From the NCBI GenBank assembly GCA_016745075.1, contig JADGDD010000005.1, forward strand, positions 101,551 through 165,550: 64,000 nt of DNA. The letters are read 5' to 3'. Below the pieces are notes generated by a model. That model did not search any database. It saw nothing but the letters and a program-made list of their open reading frames with translations, and was not told the origin of the DNA. The translations under genes and the position numbers were made by a program. Of this stretch, positions 36,477-46,229 are shown one piece after another; within the stretch, counting starts at the first letter, position 1; the number at the start of each line of letters is the position of its first letter. Source of the DNA: Planctomycetota bacterium. Its GTDB lineage: Bacteria; Planctomycetota; UBA11346.

Positions 36477-36956
36477 TTAGGGTAAGTCTTCATCGTCAGA
36501 AATAGTGTCAGTAAGCAAGTTCTGTTCGGAAAAGAATTGTAAGGCATCTTTTTCTGAATTTACAATTTTGAAAAGATGACCAATACCGAGTATGTCAATG
36601 ATTGTGCAAATGCGCTCGTTTGGATGCAGGGCAACAATTTGTGAACCATGTGCTGTGGCTGCTTGAAGAAAACGAATAAAATGGGTCATGACTGTAGAAG
36701 AGAGATAAGTGCATTCTTGTAGGTCTAAGACAACGCCCCGCTTGTGGAGTCGTGATAAAAATACTTCTATACGATTTACAAATGATTCAGGTGTGGCATG
36801 CAGAATATTGCCGACAAGAATAATATAAATAAGCTCGTGACGTTCCTCCAGATGAATCCGATAGGTGCTATCGGGGATGGTCTCCTTATGATCGAGTGTG
36901 GTAATGACCCGTCGGAGCTCTTCTGGTGTAAGGAGGTTTTCGTCAGCCTGACTCAT
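36477..36956 (-). CDS. STAS-domain anti-sigma factor antagonist
   Basis: This 159-aa protein has an ~50-residue N-terminal part and a STAS domain (~45-140) with GVVLDLQECTYLSSTVMTHF and the SSTV phospho-site region, followed by IVALHPNERICTIIDILGI. The site Ser fits phosphorylation by an RsbW-type kinase. It is convergent with obg and ends 12 nt beyond it. Its likely partners are the phosphatase and kinase at 31782 and 33811. Confidence 0.85.
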   Translation of the reverse strand: MSQADENLLTPEELRRVITTLDHKETIPDSTYRIHLEERHELIYIILVGNILHATPESFVNRIEVFLSRLHKRGVVLDLQECTYLSSTVMTHFIRFLQAATAHGSQIVALHPNERICTIIDILGIGHLFKIVNSEKDALQFFSEQNLLTDTISDDEDLP

Positions 36957-37079
36957 GCCGCCATCTGATTGTGAGGGCTATGGAAAGCAAGCATTTGCAT
37001 GCTGTCAAAAAGGAGCGTATAATAAGAGTATGTCAGAGTACTACGGAAGAAATGTAGATACAGAAGGAGGATGCTAGGC

Positions 37080-37613
37080 ATGGCACGGACAGTAGATGTG
37101 GATCTTGTGAATTCGTTTTGGCGAGCTGCTCAAGAAGCACTGAGTACGATGGCAGAATTGAAAGTTGGCCGAACCAAGGTATATGTGAAGAAAACGCATG
37201 AGCTGGAAGATAGTTATTATGCCGTAATTGGTATTTCTAACGGTTTAATTGGAAACTGTGCGGTTAGTATGTCTGAACCAACCGCAAATTGCATCTTAGA
37301 GGCGATGACGGGCGAACGTGGCGATCATGATTTTTTGATGGATGGTATTGGTGAAATTGCAAACTTAGTAACTGGTGGTGGGAAGCGTCATCTGGCTGAG
37401 GAGGGTCAGTATTACTTTGATATATCTACGCCAACCACTCTTTTTAGTCCTCCAGGAAAATCGACAAAGATTTTCAATCCAGGTGGAACCATTTGTATTG
37501 TGATTGAATGTGAGGTCCTAGGGCAGGCAGACACTCTTCCATTTAGTATTGAGTTGGCTTTTGAAACCGAAGATAGTGAGAGTTTAGAGCGACGTAAAAG
37601 CAAAGATGGTTGA
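37080..37613 (+). CDS. cheX: CheX-type chemotaxis phosphatase domain protein
   Basis: The ATG at 37080 has AAGGAGG 9 nt upstream; the ATG at 37071 would touch it. The 177-aa protein has the CheX/CheC phosphatase motif in DGIGEIANLVTGGGKRHL (the E..N pair that dephosphorylates CheY-P). No che or flagellar cluster is in the window, though a protein with FliM-like motifs is at 48137. It is divergent from the STAS gene. Confidence 0.87.
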   Translation: MARTVDVDLVNSFWRAAQEALSTMAELKVGRTKVYVKKTHELEDSYYAVIGISNGLIGNCAVSMSEPTANCILEAMTGERGDHDFLMDGIGEIANLVTGGGKRHLAEEGQYYFDISTPTTLFSPPGKSTKIFNPGGTICIVIECEVLGQADTLPFSIELAFETEDSESLERRKSKDG

Positions 37614-37668
37614 GCATTTTCATTGATAAAGGCTTCATGTTGAGCGTTGAGCTTCGTAAATAATTCTC

Positions 37669-39300
37669 ATGATAGCCGTTATGACAAAAGCTCGAATGTG
37701 TAAACAGGTGGATGGGAAGCCGGACTGCTCTGAATCGTCGAAGTCGGGGCCTGCGCAAGTCGTTGCAGTTATTGATTGCGGCACATGTGCGGTGCGGGCA
37801 ACCATTGCACAGATACAGGATAATAAGGTGATTGTGCTGGATACTGTTGAGTATCCTATTGATTTAATTGGCGGTTCTATTGGTGGGCGTTTAACTCGTC
37901 GAGTTATGGACGAATTGATTTCTGCTTTTGAGCGGATTACCCACTTGGCATCAACTTATGGTGTGGAGCGTTTTCGCGCCGTTGCCACGACTGTATTGCG
38001 TACGGCTATCAACAGAGATGTCTTTCTGGAACGTGTCTGTAAAACATTTCCATTCGAATTAGAGGTTATCTCAGGGCCAGAAGAATCTCGTCTCTATTAT
38101 GAAGCTTTGCGTGCGCTGACTAACAGCTCTGCTGAAGAATATGTTCTGTCGGGAACTGATCTCTTCATGAATATTGGTGCATCAAGTACCGTTACCTGCG
38201 TAATTGGTGATGGTTTGTTGCTGCATAGCATTGATGAGCATATTGGCACATCTCGGATGCTTGAGCAATTTCGAGACTTTAAGGATAGTGAACAATTTGC
38301 TGCCACAGTCGACCGTTTTGCCCAAGGGGCAATTCGGGTAACGATGGGTCGTTTGCACATGGTCAAGCCCACCCGTTTATTTGTAACTGGCTCAGATGTG
38401 CGGGCATACTTAACATATGCCCAGCGTTGCCATGGTGTAGAGTATATAAAAGAAAAAGATTTTATCAGGGTACACAAAGAATCGGCCCAGCGTTGGCATG
38501 AGAGTATTCATCGAGTAACCCATGAGCGTTTATCAGAAGCATGCGGTGGTGATACTGAAAATTTAGAGCCAGCACAAATGTATCCTGCTGTGGGCATGTT
38601 ATGTCACCTTTGTGATGCGACAGGCTTGGAAGAAGTTATTGTACCAGAGCTGACGCTGAGGGACGGGTTACTAGCAGATATGTGCAGAGGTGTTCGTGGT
38701 CCGTTTGCTATTAGTCGGACCTCGTTATTGTCAGAGGCCAGAGAAATATCACAGCGCTATGGTATGGATGTTGCCTATGCTGAACAAACCCGACTGCTTG
38801 CCTCAGAATTATTTGATCAAACGAAAAGCCTACACGGTCTTGGTGAACGTGAATGTACCCTGCTGGAGTGTGCTAGTTTGTTACACGATGTTGGTGCGTA
38901 TATTAATGTTCATGATCGTCATCAACATAGCCATACCATCATAGCTAATAGTGACATGGCTGGCTTAAGTCCAGAAGAAAAAGGAATTGTTGCGCAAGTC
39001 GCTCGTTACCATCGTGGTGTATTGCCGAATGAAGGACATGCTGATTATATGCGGATGTCACGCGAACATCGGGTGCTGATTAGTCAGCTAGCTGCAATTA
39101 TGCGGATTGCCTATTCCCTTGATGTCGATCGAATTCAACGAATAGATCACGTTTATTGTTCTATTCAGCAAGACCGTTTGGTGGTTCGTGTTGATAGACG
39201 GCGTATTGATTTAGAACGTTGGTCGCTCGCACGCAAAGCAGATTTATTTAGAGAAGTGTTTGGCCTCGATGTGGTCATCGTTCCACGGGAGGAGTATTAA
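37669..39300 (+). CDS. ppx: Ppx/GppA exopolyphosphatase/pppGpp phosphatase with HD domain
   Basis: This 543-aa protein has an ASKHA-type Ppx/GppA domain (~30-330, with VAVIDCGTCAVRATIAQI and ISGPEESRLYYEAL) and a C-terminal HD-type helical domain (~370-520, with LLECASLLHDVG). It would hydrolyse polyphosphate or pppGpp. The start may be 37669 or the ATG at 37681; neither has a clear binding site. It is followed 1 nt later by ppk1, so synthesis and breakdown of polyphosphate are coupled. Confidence 0.92.
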   Translation: MIAVMTKARMCKQVDGKPDCSESSKSGPAQVVAVIDCGTCAVRATIAQIQDNKVIVLDTVEYPIDLIGGSIGGRLTRRVMDELISAFERITHLASTYGVERFRAVATTVLRTAINRDVFLERVCKTFPFELEVISGPEESRLYYEALRALTNSSAEEYVLSGTDLFMNIGASSTVTCVIGDGLLLHSIDEHIGTSRMLEQFRDFKDSEQFAATVDRFAQGAIRVTMGRLHMVKPTRLFVTGSDVRAYLTYAQRCHGVEYIKEKDFIRVHKESAQRWHESIHRVTHERLSEACGGDTENLEPAQMYPAVGMLCHLCDATGLEEVIVPELTLRDGLLADMCRGVRGPFAISRTSLLSEAREISQRYGMDVAYAEQTRLLASELFDQTKSLHGLGERECTLLECASLLHDVGAYINVHDRHQHSHTIIANSDMAGLSPEEKGIVAQVARYHRGVLPNEGHADYMRMSREHRVLISQLAAIMRIAYSLDVDRIQRIDHVYCSIQQDRLVVRVDRRRIDLERWSLARKADLFREVFGLDVVIVPREEY

Positions 39301-39301
39301 T

Positions 39302-41350
39302 ATGGCATGTCTTGGACAGCAGGCAATTGCAGGTGAAGGAAAATATTTTAATCGGGATTTGTCATGGTTGCGATTTAATGCACGTGTGCTTGAAGAATCA
39401 GAAGATACGTGTGTGCCACTTCTTGAACGTGCACGGTTCCTTGCTATTGTTAGTTCTAATTTGGATGAGTTTTGTATGGTTCGTTTGGCAGAACTCCAAG
39501 CCTCACAAGATGAAGCAGACCTTGATCCCGCAGGTTTTACTGTGGCCGAACAATTTCAACTTGTTCAGGCAGATATGCATGTGCTTATGGATCATCAAGA
39601 TCGGTGTTGGCGTGAGCAGCTCTCTCCAGAGCTTGAAGAACAGGGAATACATATTGCCCGTTCGGATGAATGGACGGAAGCAGATAAGGATAGTTTGCGT
39701 GTTTTGTATTTAGACCGTATTGAGCCTGTTTTAACGCCTATGGCTGTTGCTGTTGGTCATCCATTTCCATTGCTTGGAAATGGTCGTATCAATATTGCGG
39801 TGTTGCTTGAAAACGAACAAACAGGAGAAGAACTCCATGCCATTGTCACCGCTCCACGAGATAAACGTTTGCGCCGTTTGTCAGGAATTGATGGTACTGT
39901 GCGTTATGCATTGGTAGAAGATGTAGTTGAATACTTTGTCGGTAATTTATTCCCCGGTTATAAAGTGATAGACCGCGCGCAAATGCGTGTGGTTCGAGAT
40001 GGTTCGATTGAAATTGATGAAGATGACTCTACAAATTTATTACAAGAAATAGAAGAAGAGTTGCGGACACGTGGGCATGGTGTTCCCGTTCGGGTGGAAA
40101 TAGCTGCGCAGGTTTCCGTGAATTTACGGCAATGGTTGTGTGCTCGTATGAAAATTGAAAAAGAGCAGGTTGTGGCTATTCAAGGGCTGCTTGATTTAAC
40201 GGTATTGATGAAGCTTGCAGATAAACATCAGCGAGCGGGTCTCTCCTATCCACCTCTACATTCAGCACCTTGCCCAGTTGCTTGGGAAAATCCATGGCAA
40301 ACGATTCAAGAACAAGATGTCTTGTTGTGCCACCCATACCAAAGTTTCCAGCCAATTGTAGATTTTGTCGAGGCTGCCGTAGCAGATAAAAGTGTGTTAG
40401 CGATTAAGATGACCCTGTATCGAGTTTCTGGTGATTCACCGATTGTGCGTTCATTGATTCAGGCGGCACGTGATGGTAAACAGGTTACTGTGCTCCTTGA
40501 ATTAAAAGCGCGTTTTGATGAAGCAGCAAATATTCGTTGGGCTCGTCGTTTAGAGCGTGCTGGTGCACATGTTATTTATGGCATGCCTGGTCTAAAAGTG
40601 CATGCAAAAATGCTGATGATTATTCGTCGGGAAGAAGATGGTATTCGTCGATATTGCCACCTTGGCACCGGAAATTATAATGACCGTACTGCTCGTATTT
40701 ATACTGACTATAGTTATTTTACCTGTAACCCTGCTGTGGGGCGTGATGTTTCTGCCTTATTTAATATGCTCACAGGCTTTGCTTTTCCGTCACGTTGGGA
40801 GCGGATGGCGGTTGCGCCACATACTTTGCGTTCAAGTTTTACCACGTGGATACGAACAGAAGCGGAAAATGCTCGTGCAGGAAAACCTGCAAGAATACAT
40901 GCGCAATTTAACAGCTTAGTTGATTCTGCTATGTGTGACGAACTTTATGCGGCAAGTCAGGCTGGAGTCCATATTGAATTAGTTGTTCGTGGTATTTGTA
41001 TTTTACGTCCTGGCATAGAAGGTTTGTCTGAAAATATTTGTGTGCGGTCGATAATTGGTCGTTACTTAGAACATAATCGTTATTATTATTTTCATAATAA
41101 TGGGAATTCTATTGCTGGTATTTCATCTGCAGATTGGATGACTCGAAACTTAGACCGTCGTGTGGAAAGTTTTGTTCGTATTGAAAATGCCAAACTTGCT
41201 CATGTACTTGATCGTCATTTCCAGATAAAACTTGCTGATAATTGTCAGGCTCGTGTCTTACAATCAGATGGTACTTATCAGCGTTTGCAGCCAGAAACAG
41301 ACGAACTTTCACGAGGCACCCACGCTAGCATGTTTGCTGAACTTAGTTAA
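39302..41350 (+). CDS. ppk1: Polyphosphate kinase
   Basis: This 682-aa enzyme reversibly makes polyphosphate from ATP. The ATG at 39302 has GGGAGGAG upstream. The N-terminal domain starts YFNRDLSWLRFNARVLEE. Conserved histidines are His434 in VHAKMLM, His453 in CHLGTGNYND and His591 in LEHNRYYYFH, matching E. coli His435, 454 and 592. It overlaps nothing and starts 1 nt after ppx. Confidence 0.97.
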   Translation: MACLGQQAIAGEGKYFNRDLSWLRFNARVLEESEDTCVPLLERARFLAIVSSNLDEFCMVRLAELQASQDEADLDPAGFTVAEQFQLVQADMHVLMDHQDRCWREQLSPELEEQGIHIARSDEWTEADKDSLRVLYLDRIEPVLTPMAVAVGHPFPLLGNGRINIAVLLENEQTGEELHAIVTAPRDKRLRRLSGIDGTVRYALVEDVVEYFVGNLFPGYKVIDRAQMRVVRDGSIEIDEDDSTNLLQEIEEELRTRGHGVPVRVEIAAQVSVNLRQWLCARMKIEKEQVVAIQGLLDLTVLMKLADKHQRAGLSYPPLHSAPCPVAWENPWQTIQEQDVLLCHPYQSFQPIVDFVEAAVADKSVLAIKMTLYRVSGDSPIVRSLIQAARDGKQVTVLLELKARFDEAANIRWARRLERAGAHVIYGMPGLKVHAKMLMIIRREEDGIRRYCHLGTGNYNDRTARIYTDYSYFTCNPAVGRDVSALFNMLTGFAFPSRWERMAVAPHTLRSSFTTWIRTEAENARAGKPARIHAQFNSLVDSAMCDELYAASQAGVHIELVVRGICILRPGIEGLSENICVRSIIGRYLEHNRYYYFHNNGNSIAGISSADWMTRNLDRRVESFVRIENAKLAHVLDRHFQIKLADNCQARVLQSDGTYQRLQPETDELSRGTHASMFAELS

Positions 41351-41463
41351 TTACTCCTTATTGTACTATTCCATGCTTGTGAAATGAGCACAGAAGCTAC
41401 CGTTATAAGCTTGCATTGAATGTCCTCGGTATTACGAGAGACGAACGGTAGAGAGGTCGAGTA

Positions 41464-42567
41464 ATGATAGCGGCAACATGTACATCCTGTGCGCAGAAGA
41501 TGAATGTGAAAGATACCTTTTCTGGAAAAACAATAGTCTGTCCGGCTTGTGCAAAACCAGTGCGGATTCCAATTTGTGATTTACAGAACTATGAATTGGA
41601 GACAGAGCCATCTACTACGCATACCAATTCTAGTTTAGAGTTTGAAGATATTTTTTCAAACGATGAGAAGGATTATGCATTTGAAGAAGGTAGCAGTGCG
41701 CCACAAGAAAAACCTGGGACTTCGGCACAAGCAAAGAGTTTTGACCCTTTTGCGAGCACAGCACGGCATAAAAAGAAAGTACAACGGCAACAAACGCTTA
41801 AAACGATACTGCAATGGATCACCAACCCTATTAAGAAAATATTGGCGTGGGGGCTGTTGTGTGTAGCGCTCTATGCGGGTTATTTGTTGGTGCCAAGAGA
41901 ATGGTATTGGGATGAAACGGCTGGTTATCCTACACTTGTTCAGGACGAACAGGGGCGAAAGAAGGCATCAAATTATGTTGATTGTACGGTGCCTTGGACT
42001 TCGTTGCTTGATAAGGATCAAGCATTTCTCACTAGCTCCTCGCCAAATTATGTGCGGACGAGTAATGGCTTGTATTGTGGGGCGGCAGAATCAGCTTTGG
42101 CTGTGAATGTTGCTCCAACCGGTGGGTATGAGTTGCTTGTACGGATGACCTCTGCCTCAGAGGATTGTAGGATATGTGTTGATTTCCCTGTGTTGCAGAG
42201 GCAGGCGCGGTTAGAACTCACCGCTCAGGGTGAGGCACCGTCTTTAACGGGGCAGCCTAAAAATCACATGAAATTACAAGGCCTGTTTCCACAACATGAA
42301 GAGTGGGAATTGTTGGTTCGTTGTCTGCCGGATAGAGAACAATACGTAGCTGAAGTTATGATTAATGGAGTAAGAGCCTTGCAGGGTCGCAAAGAGATCA
42401 ACCGTTTGCAACGAGTGGCTGAAGGTCACGCTCCATTTGAGGTGCATGTGGTAGCTGGTTCTGTTGTGCTACAGGCGGTAGCAATTCGCCCACTGGCTGA
42501 AGCTGTGCTTAAAAGAAAGACTGGAGAACTTCTTGAACAAGATGATATGGTGCCGATACCTTGGTAA
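41464..42567 (+). CDS. Zinc-ribbon/membrane/beta-sandwich protein of unknown function
   Basis: This 367-aa protein begins with two CxxC pairs (CTSC and CPAC), like the cytosolic zinc ribbons of planctomycete membrane proteins. A disordered acidic and basic region leads to one membrane helix (~125-143). The C-terminal ~200 residues are beta-rich, resembling DUF1080/lamin-G-like carbohydrate-binding folds. No catalytic motif is recognised. Confidence 0.68.
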   Translation: MIAATCTSCAQKMNVKDTFSGKTIVCPACAKPVRIPICDLQNYELETEPSTTHTNSSLEFEDIFSNDEKDYAFEEGSSAPQEKPGTSAQAKSFDPFASTARHKKKVQRQQTLKTILQWITNPIKKILAWGLLCVALYAGYLLVPREWYWDETAGYPTLVQDEQGRKKASNYVDCTVPWTSLLDKDQAFLTSSSPNYVRTSNGLYCGAAESALAVNVAPTGGYELLVRMTSASEDCRICVDFPVLQRQARLELTAQGEAPSLTGQPKNHMKLQGLFPQHEEWELLVRCLPDREQYVAEVMINGVRALQGRKEINRLQRVAEGHAPFEVHVVAGSVVLQAVAIRPLAEAVLKRKTGELLEQDDMVPIPW

Positions 42568-42600
42568 GGGAGTCTGTTCAGAAGAGGTCGTACTAATAAA

Positions 42601-42631
42601 ATCATCGACCTGAATATTTCAGGCCGATGAT
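42601..42631. terminator. Bidirectional hairpin
   Basis: ATCATCG (42601-42607) pairs with CGATGAT (42625-42631) and CCTGAA with TTCAGG inside, with one internal mismatch and a 3-nt loop. It lies between the zinc-ribbon gene (plus) and rpsP (minus). Confidence 0.7.
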
Positions 42632-42680
42632 GAGTGATTCATATATTTATCTGTAACCTGCACCTGAGTGCAGCAACTAT

Positions 42681-43166
42681 TTATTCTGCGGATGCTTCTT
42701 CAGCGTTTGCAGCAGCTTCTTCGGCAGCCTTGGCAGCGGCTTTCGCTTCAGCAGCTTTATTGAGCTCAGCCATGCGAACAGCTTTCAATGAAGCTTTATG
42801 TTTATTCAAAGAACGGCGGCTTGCTTTAACAAATGTTTTGCCGTCTTTTTTCTTACGGGCAGCGCGTTTAGCTTTAGCTTTTGCAGCTTTTTTGGCACTG
42901 TTTTCACCAACACATGCAGGGAAAGCTTCGTAGCCAAAACGGTTCAACAGACTTGCAACGCTGTGGTTTATTTCCGCGCCTTTTTCGATCCATGCATGTA
43001 CACGTTCGATGTTGACTTGGATGTTTTTATCCGCTTGCATAGGATCGTAAGTACCGAGGAACTCACAAGCTTTGCCTTCACGGTGCTCGCGGCCATCAAT
43101 AGCGACAACGCGGTAAAAAGGACGGTGAGTGCGGCCATAACGGGCGAGACGAATGCGAACTGCCAT
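42681..43166 (-). CDS. rpsP: 30S ribosomal protein bS16 with long C-terminal tail
   Basis: This 161-aa protein has the S16 core (1-~88, with MAVRIRLARYGRTHRPFYR and FLGTYDP). A ~70-residue tail rich in Ala, Lys and Glu follows. Typical S16 is 75-90 aa, though lineage-specific tails occur. The start follows GGAAAGAAG on the minus strand. Confidence 0.95.
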   Translation of the reverse strand: MAVRIRLARYGRTHRPFYRVVAIDGREHREGKACEFLGTYDPMQADKNIQVNIERVHAWIEKGAEINHSVASLLNRFGYEAFPACVGENSAKKAAKAKAKRAARKKKDGKTFVKASRRSLNKHKASLKAVRMAELNKAAEAKAAAKAAEEAAANAEEASAE

Positions 43167-43352
43167 GTGTATCTTCTTTCCAGAGAGCTCTCGGTGATGA
43201 GGAGTAAGAGCGTGTAATCAATTGTTATTACTTGTTTTAGCTATGCTTTGCGATTGAGCTCTGCAGCAGCTTCAGCAAGTCCCTAGCGTGGCGAATGACC
43301 AGCTACCTTCATCAAGGGTGCGGAAGTGTATTGTCAATTGCAGCGTTGCAAC

Positions 43353-44180
43353 TTATTTTTCGTCGGATGTGAGGGTATCAGTCTTAATGTGGAGGTTACT
43401 GATGTGGCCAACAATATTGATGCGGACGAGATGACGGGAAAGATTGGTCACCCAAGACTTAAACAGTGGTCCCAGTATCGGGATGTTGTTCGCACCAGTG
43501 CCAAGAGATAATGGTTTTAAGGTAATGTTCGTATTGCCATCAAAGCTAATGCTGCCATGGCCTTTTACTTTTACCGAGGGGTTGTAGAGGCGTATCTTTG
43601 TGAATTCGACAAGATTATCATGAAAGGTGAAGAGAATCTTTCCACGGTCGAGCCCACGAATGGGGTGTGTTTCTCCCAACAAGAAAGCAGTTACGGCAGG
43701 CAGGTAGATAAGCGAGCCATTTTCCATAAAGACGGAACCACTGCCAGTGGCTAGAGTCAGTTCTCCGTGTGGGATGGTCAGCGAGACAAACCCACTTAGT
43801 GTCCCTTTTGTATCGTCTTCACTTTCAATATAGCGGCGAATAAGCTGGTTAAGCGAAATTTTCTGAAGTTCTACTGAGCAAGAAAAAGTATCAGTATTTA
43901 CATCGTAGGATGCGGTGCCGGTAATGGTGCCACCATACAAAGTCGCTCGGAGCTGAGTGAGGGTTACAACACCATCATCCATGCTGGGAACAGCAGAGAG
44001 GTCTATACATTCAAAGCCAAGCAGTGAGAGTGTATCAGCATGAATAATATCGCCGTGAATGGCAAATTGAACAGGTGTGGTACTGCTTGCATGTGTTGTA
44101 ATTTGTTGTGTAGATTGTTCGGCTGAGAGAGTGCCCGTGATAGTACCATACAAGAGACAGAATAGCGCAACTATTATCAT
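43353..44180 (-). CDS. AsmA-like exported protein
   Basis: The ATG at 44180 gives 275 aa with a signal peptide (MIIVALFCLLYGTITGTLSAE); the frame stays open to a TTG at 44318 without a binding site. The mature part has strands with VTLTQLRATLYGGTITGTASYD and FVSLTIPHGELTLATGSGSV, typical of the AsmA/TamB-type C-terminal fold linked to lipid transport across the envelope. A precise role is not known. Confidence 0.7.
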   Translation of the reverse strand: MIIVALFCLLYGTITGTLSAEQSTQQITTHASSTTPVQFAIHGDIIHADTLSLLGFECIDLSAVPSMDDGVVTLTQLRATLYGGTITGTASYDVNTDTFSCSVELQKISLNQLIRRYIESEDDTKGTLSGFVSLTIPHGELTLATGSGSVFMENGSLIYLPAVTAFLLGETHPIRGLDRGKILFTFHDNLVEFTKIRLYNPSVKVKGHGSISFDGNTNITLKPLSLGTGANNIPILGPLFKSWVTNLSRHLVRINIVGHISNLHIKTDTLTSDEK

Positions 44181-44372
44181 TTTAACTGTGCGATGGCACA
44201 ACACAGACCACGGAGATGATACGGTATCTACATCTATAAGTAGAGCGTGATCGTTTTTTCCGTATTGTGCTAAGCGGTATTCGGCAAAGAACCGTTTACT
44301 GTAAGATGGCGTTAGCAAGACCGCACCAACAATTTTCTCACTGCTTCAGCTCTCCCATTCTGGTTTCTTTTC

Positions 44373-44948
44373 TTAGCGTAGATCCGCTTCAACTGCTTCA
44401 ATAGCATTAATATGCTGAGCGAGTTTATGGCGAACATGTTTATCCGGTTTGTTGATGAGCACCGTTTGCCATGCGGCACGACCAGAGCCCGCAAGCAGGT
44501 GAATAGCAACCAGTATATCCGATTGAATTTGTGGATTGCAGAACGGAAGAAACTCGTGCAGGGTGAGGCATTCTTCCGCGCAGCAGGCTAAAAGCCGAGC
44601 AGGGATATTTAAGGCCTCTGCAAGAATCTCTTCTTTTTCTTCTGTAGGCATGTCTTTCTCACGCCAGGTACGTTGTAGATTTTTGTAAGCCTGTTGGTCG
44701 GCATCGGCAAGAGCGATGCATTGTTCTTGGACGTCTGCAAGTCGTGCGATCATTTCTTGTGAAATATGTTCACGGTCAGCCCACTTTTTCCCTGTAGTAT
44801 ATTGCGCTGCCATGGCAGCGGTTGCGGCACCAATAGCGGCAGCAACTGCTGCCGCAGCACCACCGCCAGGTGTGGGGCAATGTTGAGCAAGTTGGCGGCA
44901 AAAGTCGCCGAGTGAAATATTAGAGCTAGTCAGAGTACTGTCGGTCAT
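44373..44948 (-). CDS. Cyclodeaminase/cyclohydrolase family protein (FchA-like)
   Basis: This 191-aa helical protein begins with the family motif PTPGGGAAAAVAAA (~26-39), followed by a conserved DQQAYKNL segment. It matches the formimidoyl-THF cyclodeaminase domain, which processes folate one-carbon units. The FTCD transferase half is absent, so it may be a separate cyclodeaminase or methenyl-THF cyclohydrolase. It lies 3 nt downstream of murA. Confidence 0.88.
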   Translation of the reverse strand: MTDSTLTSSNISLGDFCRQLAQHCPTPGGGAAAAVAAAIGAATAAMAAQYTTGKKWADREHISQEMIARLADVQEQCIALADADQQAYKNLQRTWREKDMPTEEKEEILAEALNIPARLLACCAEECLTLHEFLPFCNPQIQSDILVAIHLLAGSGRAAWQTVLINKPDKHVRHKLAQHINAIEAVEADLR

Positions 44949-44951
44949 GAT

Positions 44952-46229
44952 TTAGAGCTCATTCTCTGGTATGCGTTCAATTTTTGCGCCAAGTGCATTG
45001 AGACGTTCTTCTATTCGTTCATAACCACGGTCAATATGGTAAATGCGGCGGATAAGGGTTTCGCCTTTAGCAGCCAAGCCAGCGAGCACCAATGCTGCTG
45101 ATGCGCGTAGGTCACTAGCCATGATTTCAGCGCCGCTGAGTGCAGAAATGCCTTGGATAACAGCTTGGCCATTAGAGACGGTGATGTTTGCCCCCATCCG
45201 TTTGAGTTCAGCTGCTGCCATAAAACGTTCTGGGTAGATGCGTTCAGTAATGATGCCGGTTCCCTGAGAGACGCATTGCATGGCCATGGTTTGTGCTTGT
45301 AAATCTGTGGGGAAAGCAGGGTAAGGCAGGGTGACAACATCACATGCTTGTGGGCGTTTACCTGGACGAACAGTGAGCGATGTTTTTCCGCGCTCTACTT
45401 CTATGCCCATTTGTCGAACAACATCTAAGAACGCTAGCAAGTGGCTTGGGTTGCAGCCTTTTACCGTAATTTCTGAGCCAGTAATAGCACCGGCAAGCAA
45501 GAAGGTGCCTGCTTCAATGCGGTCAGGAATTACACGGTGTTGTGCACCACGCAGTTTTTTCACACCACGAATGGTAATCAGCGGGCTCCCAGCACCGGTG
45601 ATTTTAGCACCCATGGAAATAAGACAGTTAGCAACATCAACCACTTCTGGTTCACAAGCCGCGCATTCAATAGTGGTGGTGCCTTTGGCAAGAACGGCTG
45701 CACTCATAACATTTTCAGTAGCGAGGACAGAAGAACCATGGGTACCGCCAAGATAAATCTCAGCGCCAACCAAGCCGCCTTTCGGTGCCTTGGCGTGTAC
45801 ATAGCCATGCTCTACATGCATTTCAGCACCAAGAGCACGCAGGCCGCGCATGTGTAAATCGATTGGACGTTCGCCAATAACACAGCCGCCCGGTAAACTG
45901 ACTATGGCTTCACCGCGTTTGGCGAGCAAGGGCCCTAGAACACAGATGCCTGCACGCATTTGGCTCACCAATTCATACGGCGCGGTATTGTTATAACTAT
46001 CGCGTACTTTGGTCGCAATGGAGCGGCCTTTCCATGACGTTTCTACACCCAGCGTATTAAGAATTTTTACCTGCGTCTGAATGTCTCGTAGCAGCGGAAT
46101 ATTGCTAAATGAGCAGGGGCTGTCGGTGAGTAGACTTGTCGCCAAAATAGGCAGTGCACTATTTTTGGCTCCGCGAACAGTAATGGAGCCGCTGAGTTTA
46201 CGACGGCCAGTAATGCGAAAAGTATCCAT
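44952..46229 (-). CDS. murA: UDP-N-acetylglucosamine 1-carboxyvinyltransferase
   Basis: This 425-aa enzyme adds enolpyruvate to UDP-GlcNAc, the first committed step of peptidoglycan synthesis. The ATG at 46229 begins MDTFRITG; the frame extends to 46289 without homology. GAKNSALPI carries the catalytic Lys and LPGGCVIGERPIDLH carries the PEP-binding Cys that fosfomycin attacks. A possible TATACT -10 lies at 46244-46239, very close to the start. Confidence 0.96.
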   Translation of the reverse strand: MDTFRITGRRKLSGSITVRGAKNSALPILATSLLTDSPCSFSNIPLLRDIQTQVKILNTLGVETSWKGRSIATKVRDSYNNTAPYELVSQMRAGICVLGPLLAKRGEAIVSLPGGCVIGERPIDLHMRGLRALGAEMHVEHGYVHAKAPKGGLVGAEIYLGGTHGSSVLATENVMSAAVLAKGTTTIECAACEPEVVDVANCLISMGAKITGAGSPLITIRGVKKLRGAQHRVIPDRIEAGTFLLAGAITGSEITVKGCNPSHLLAFLDVVRQMGIEVERGKTSLTVRPGKRPQACDVVTLPYPAFPTDLQAQTMAMQCVSQGTGIITERIYPERFMAAAELKRMGANITVSNGQAVIQGISALSGAEIMASDLRASAALVLAGLAAKGETLIRRIYHIDRGYERIEERLNALGAKIERIPENEL

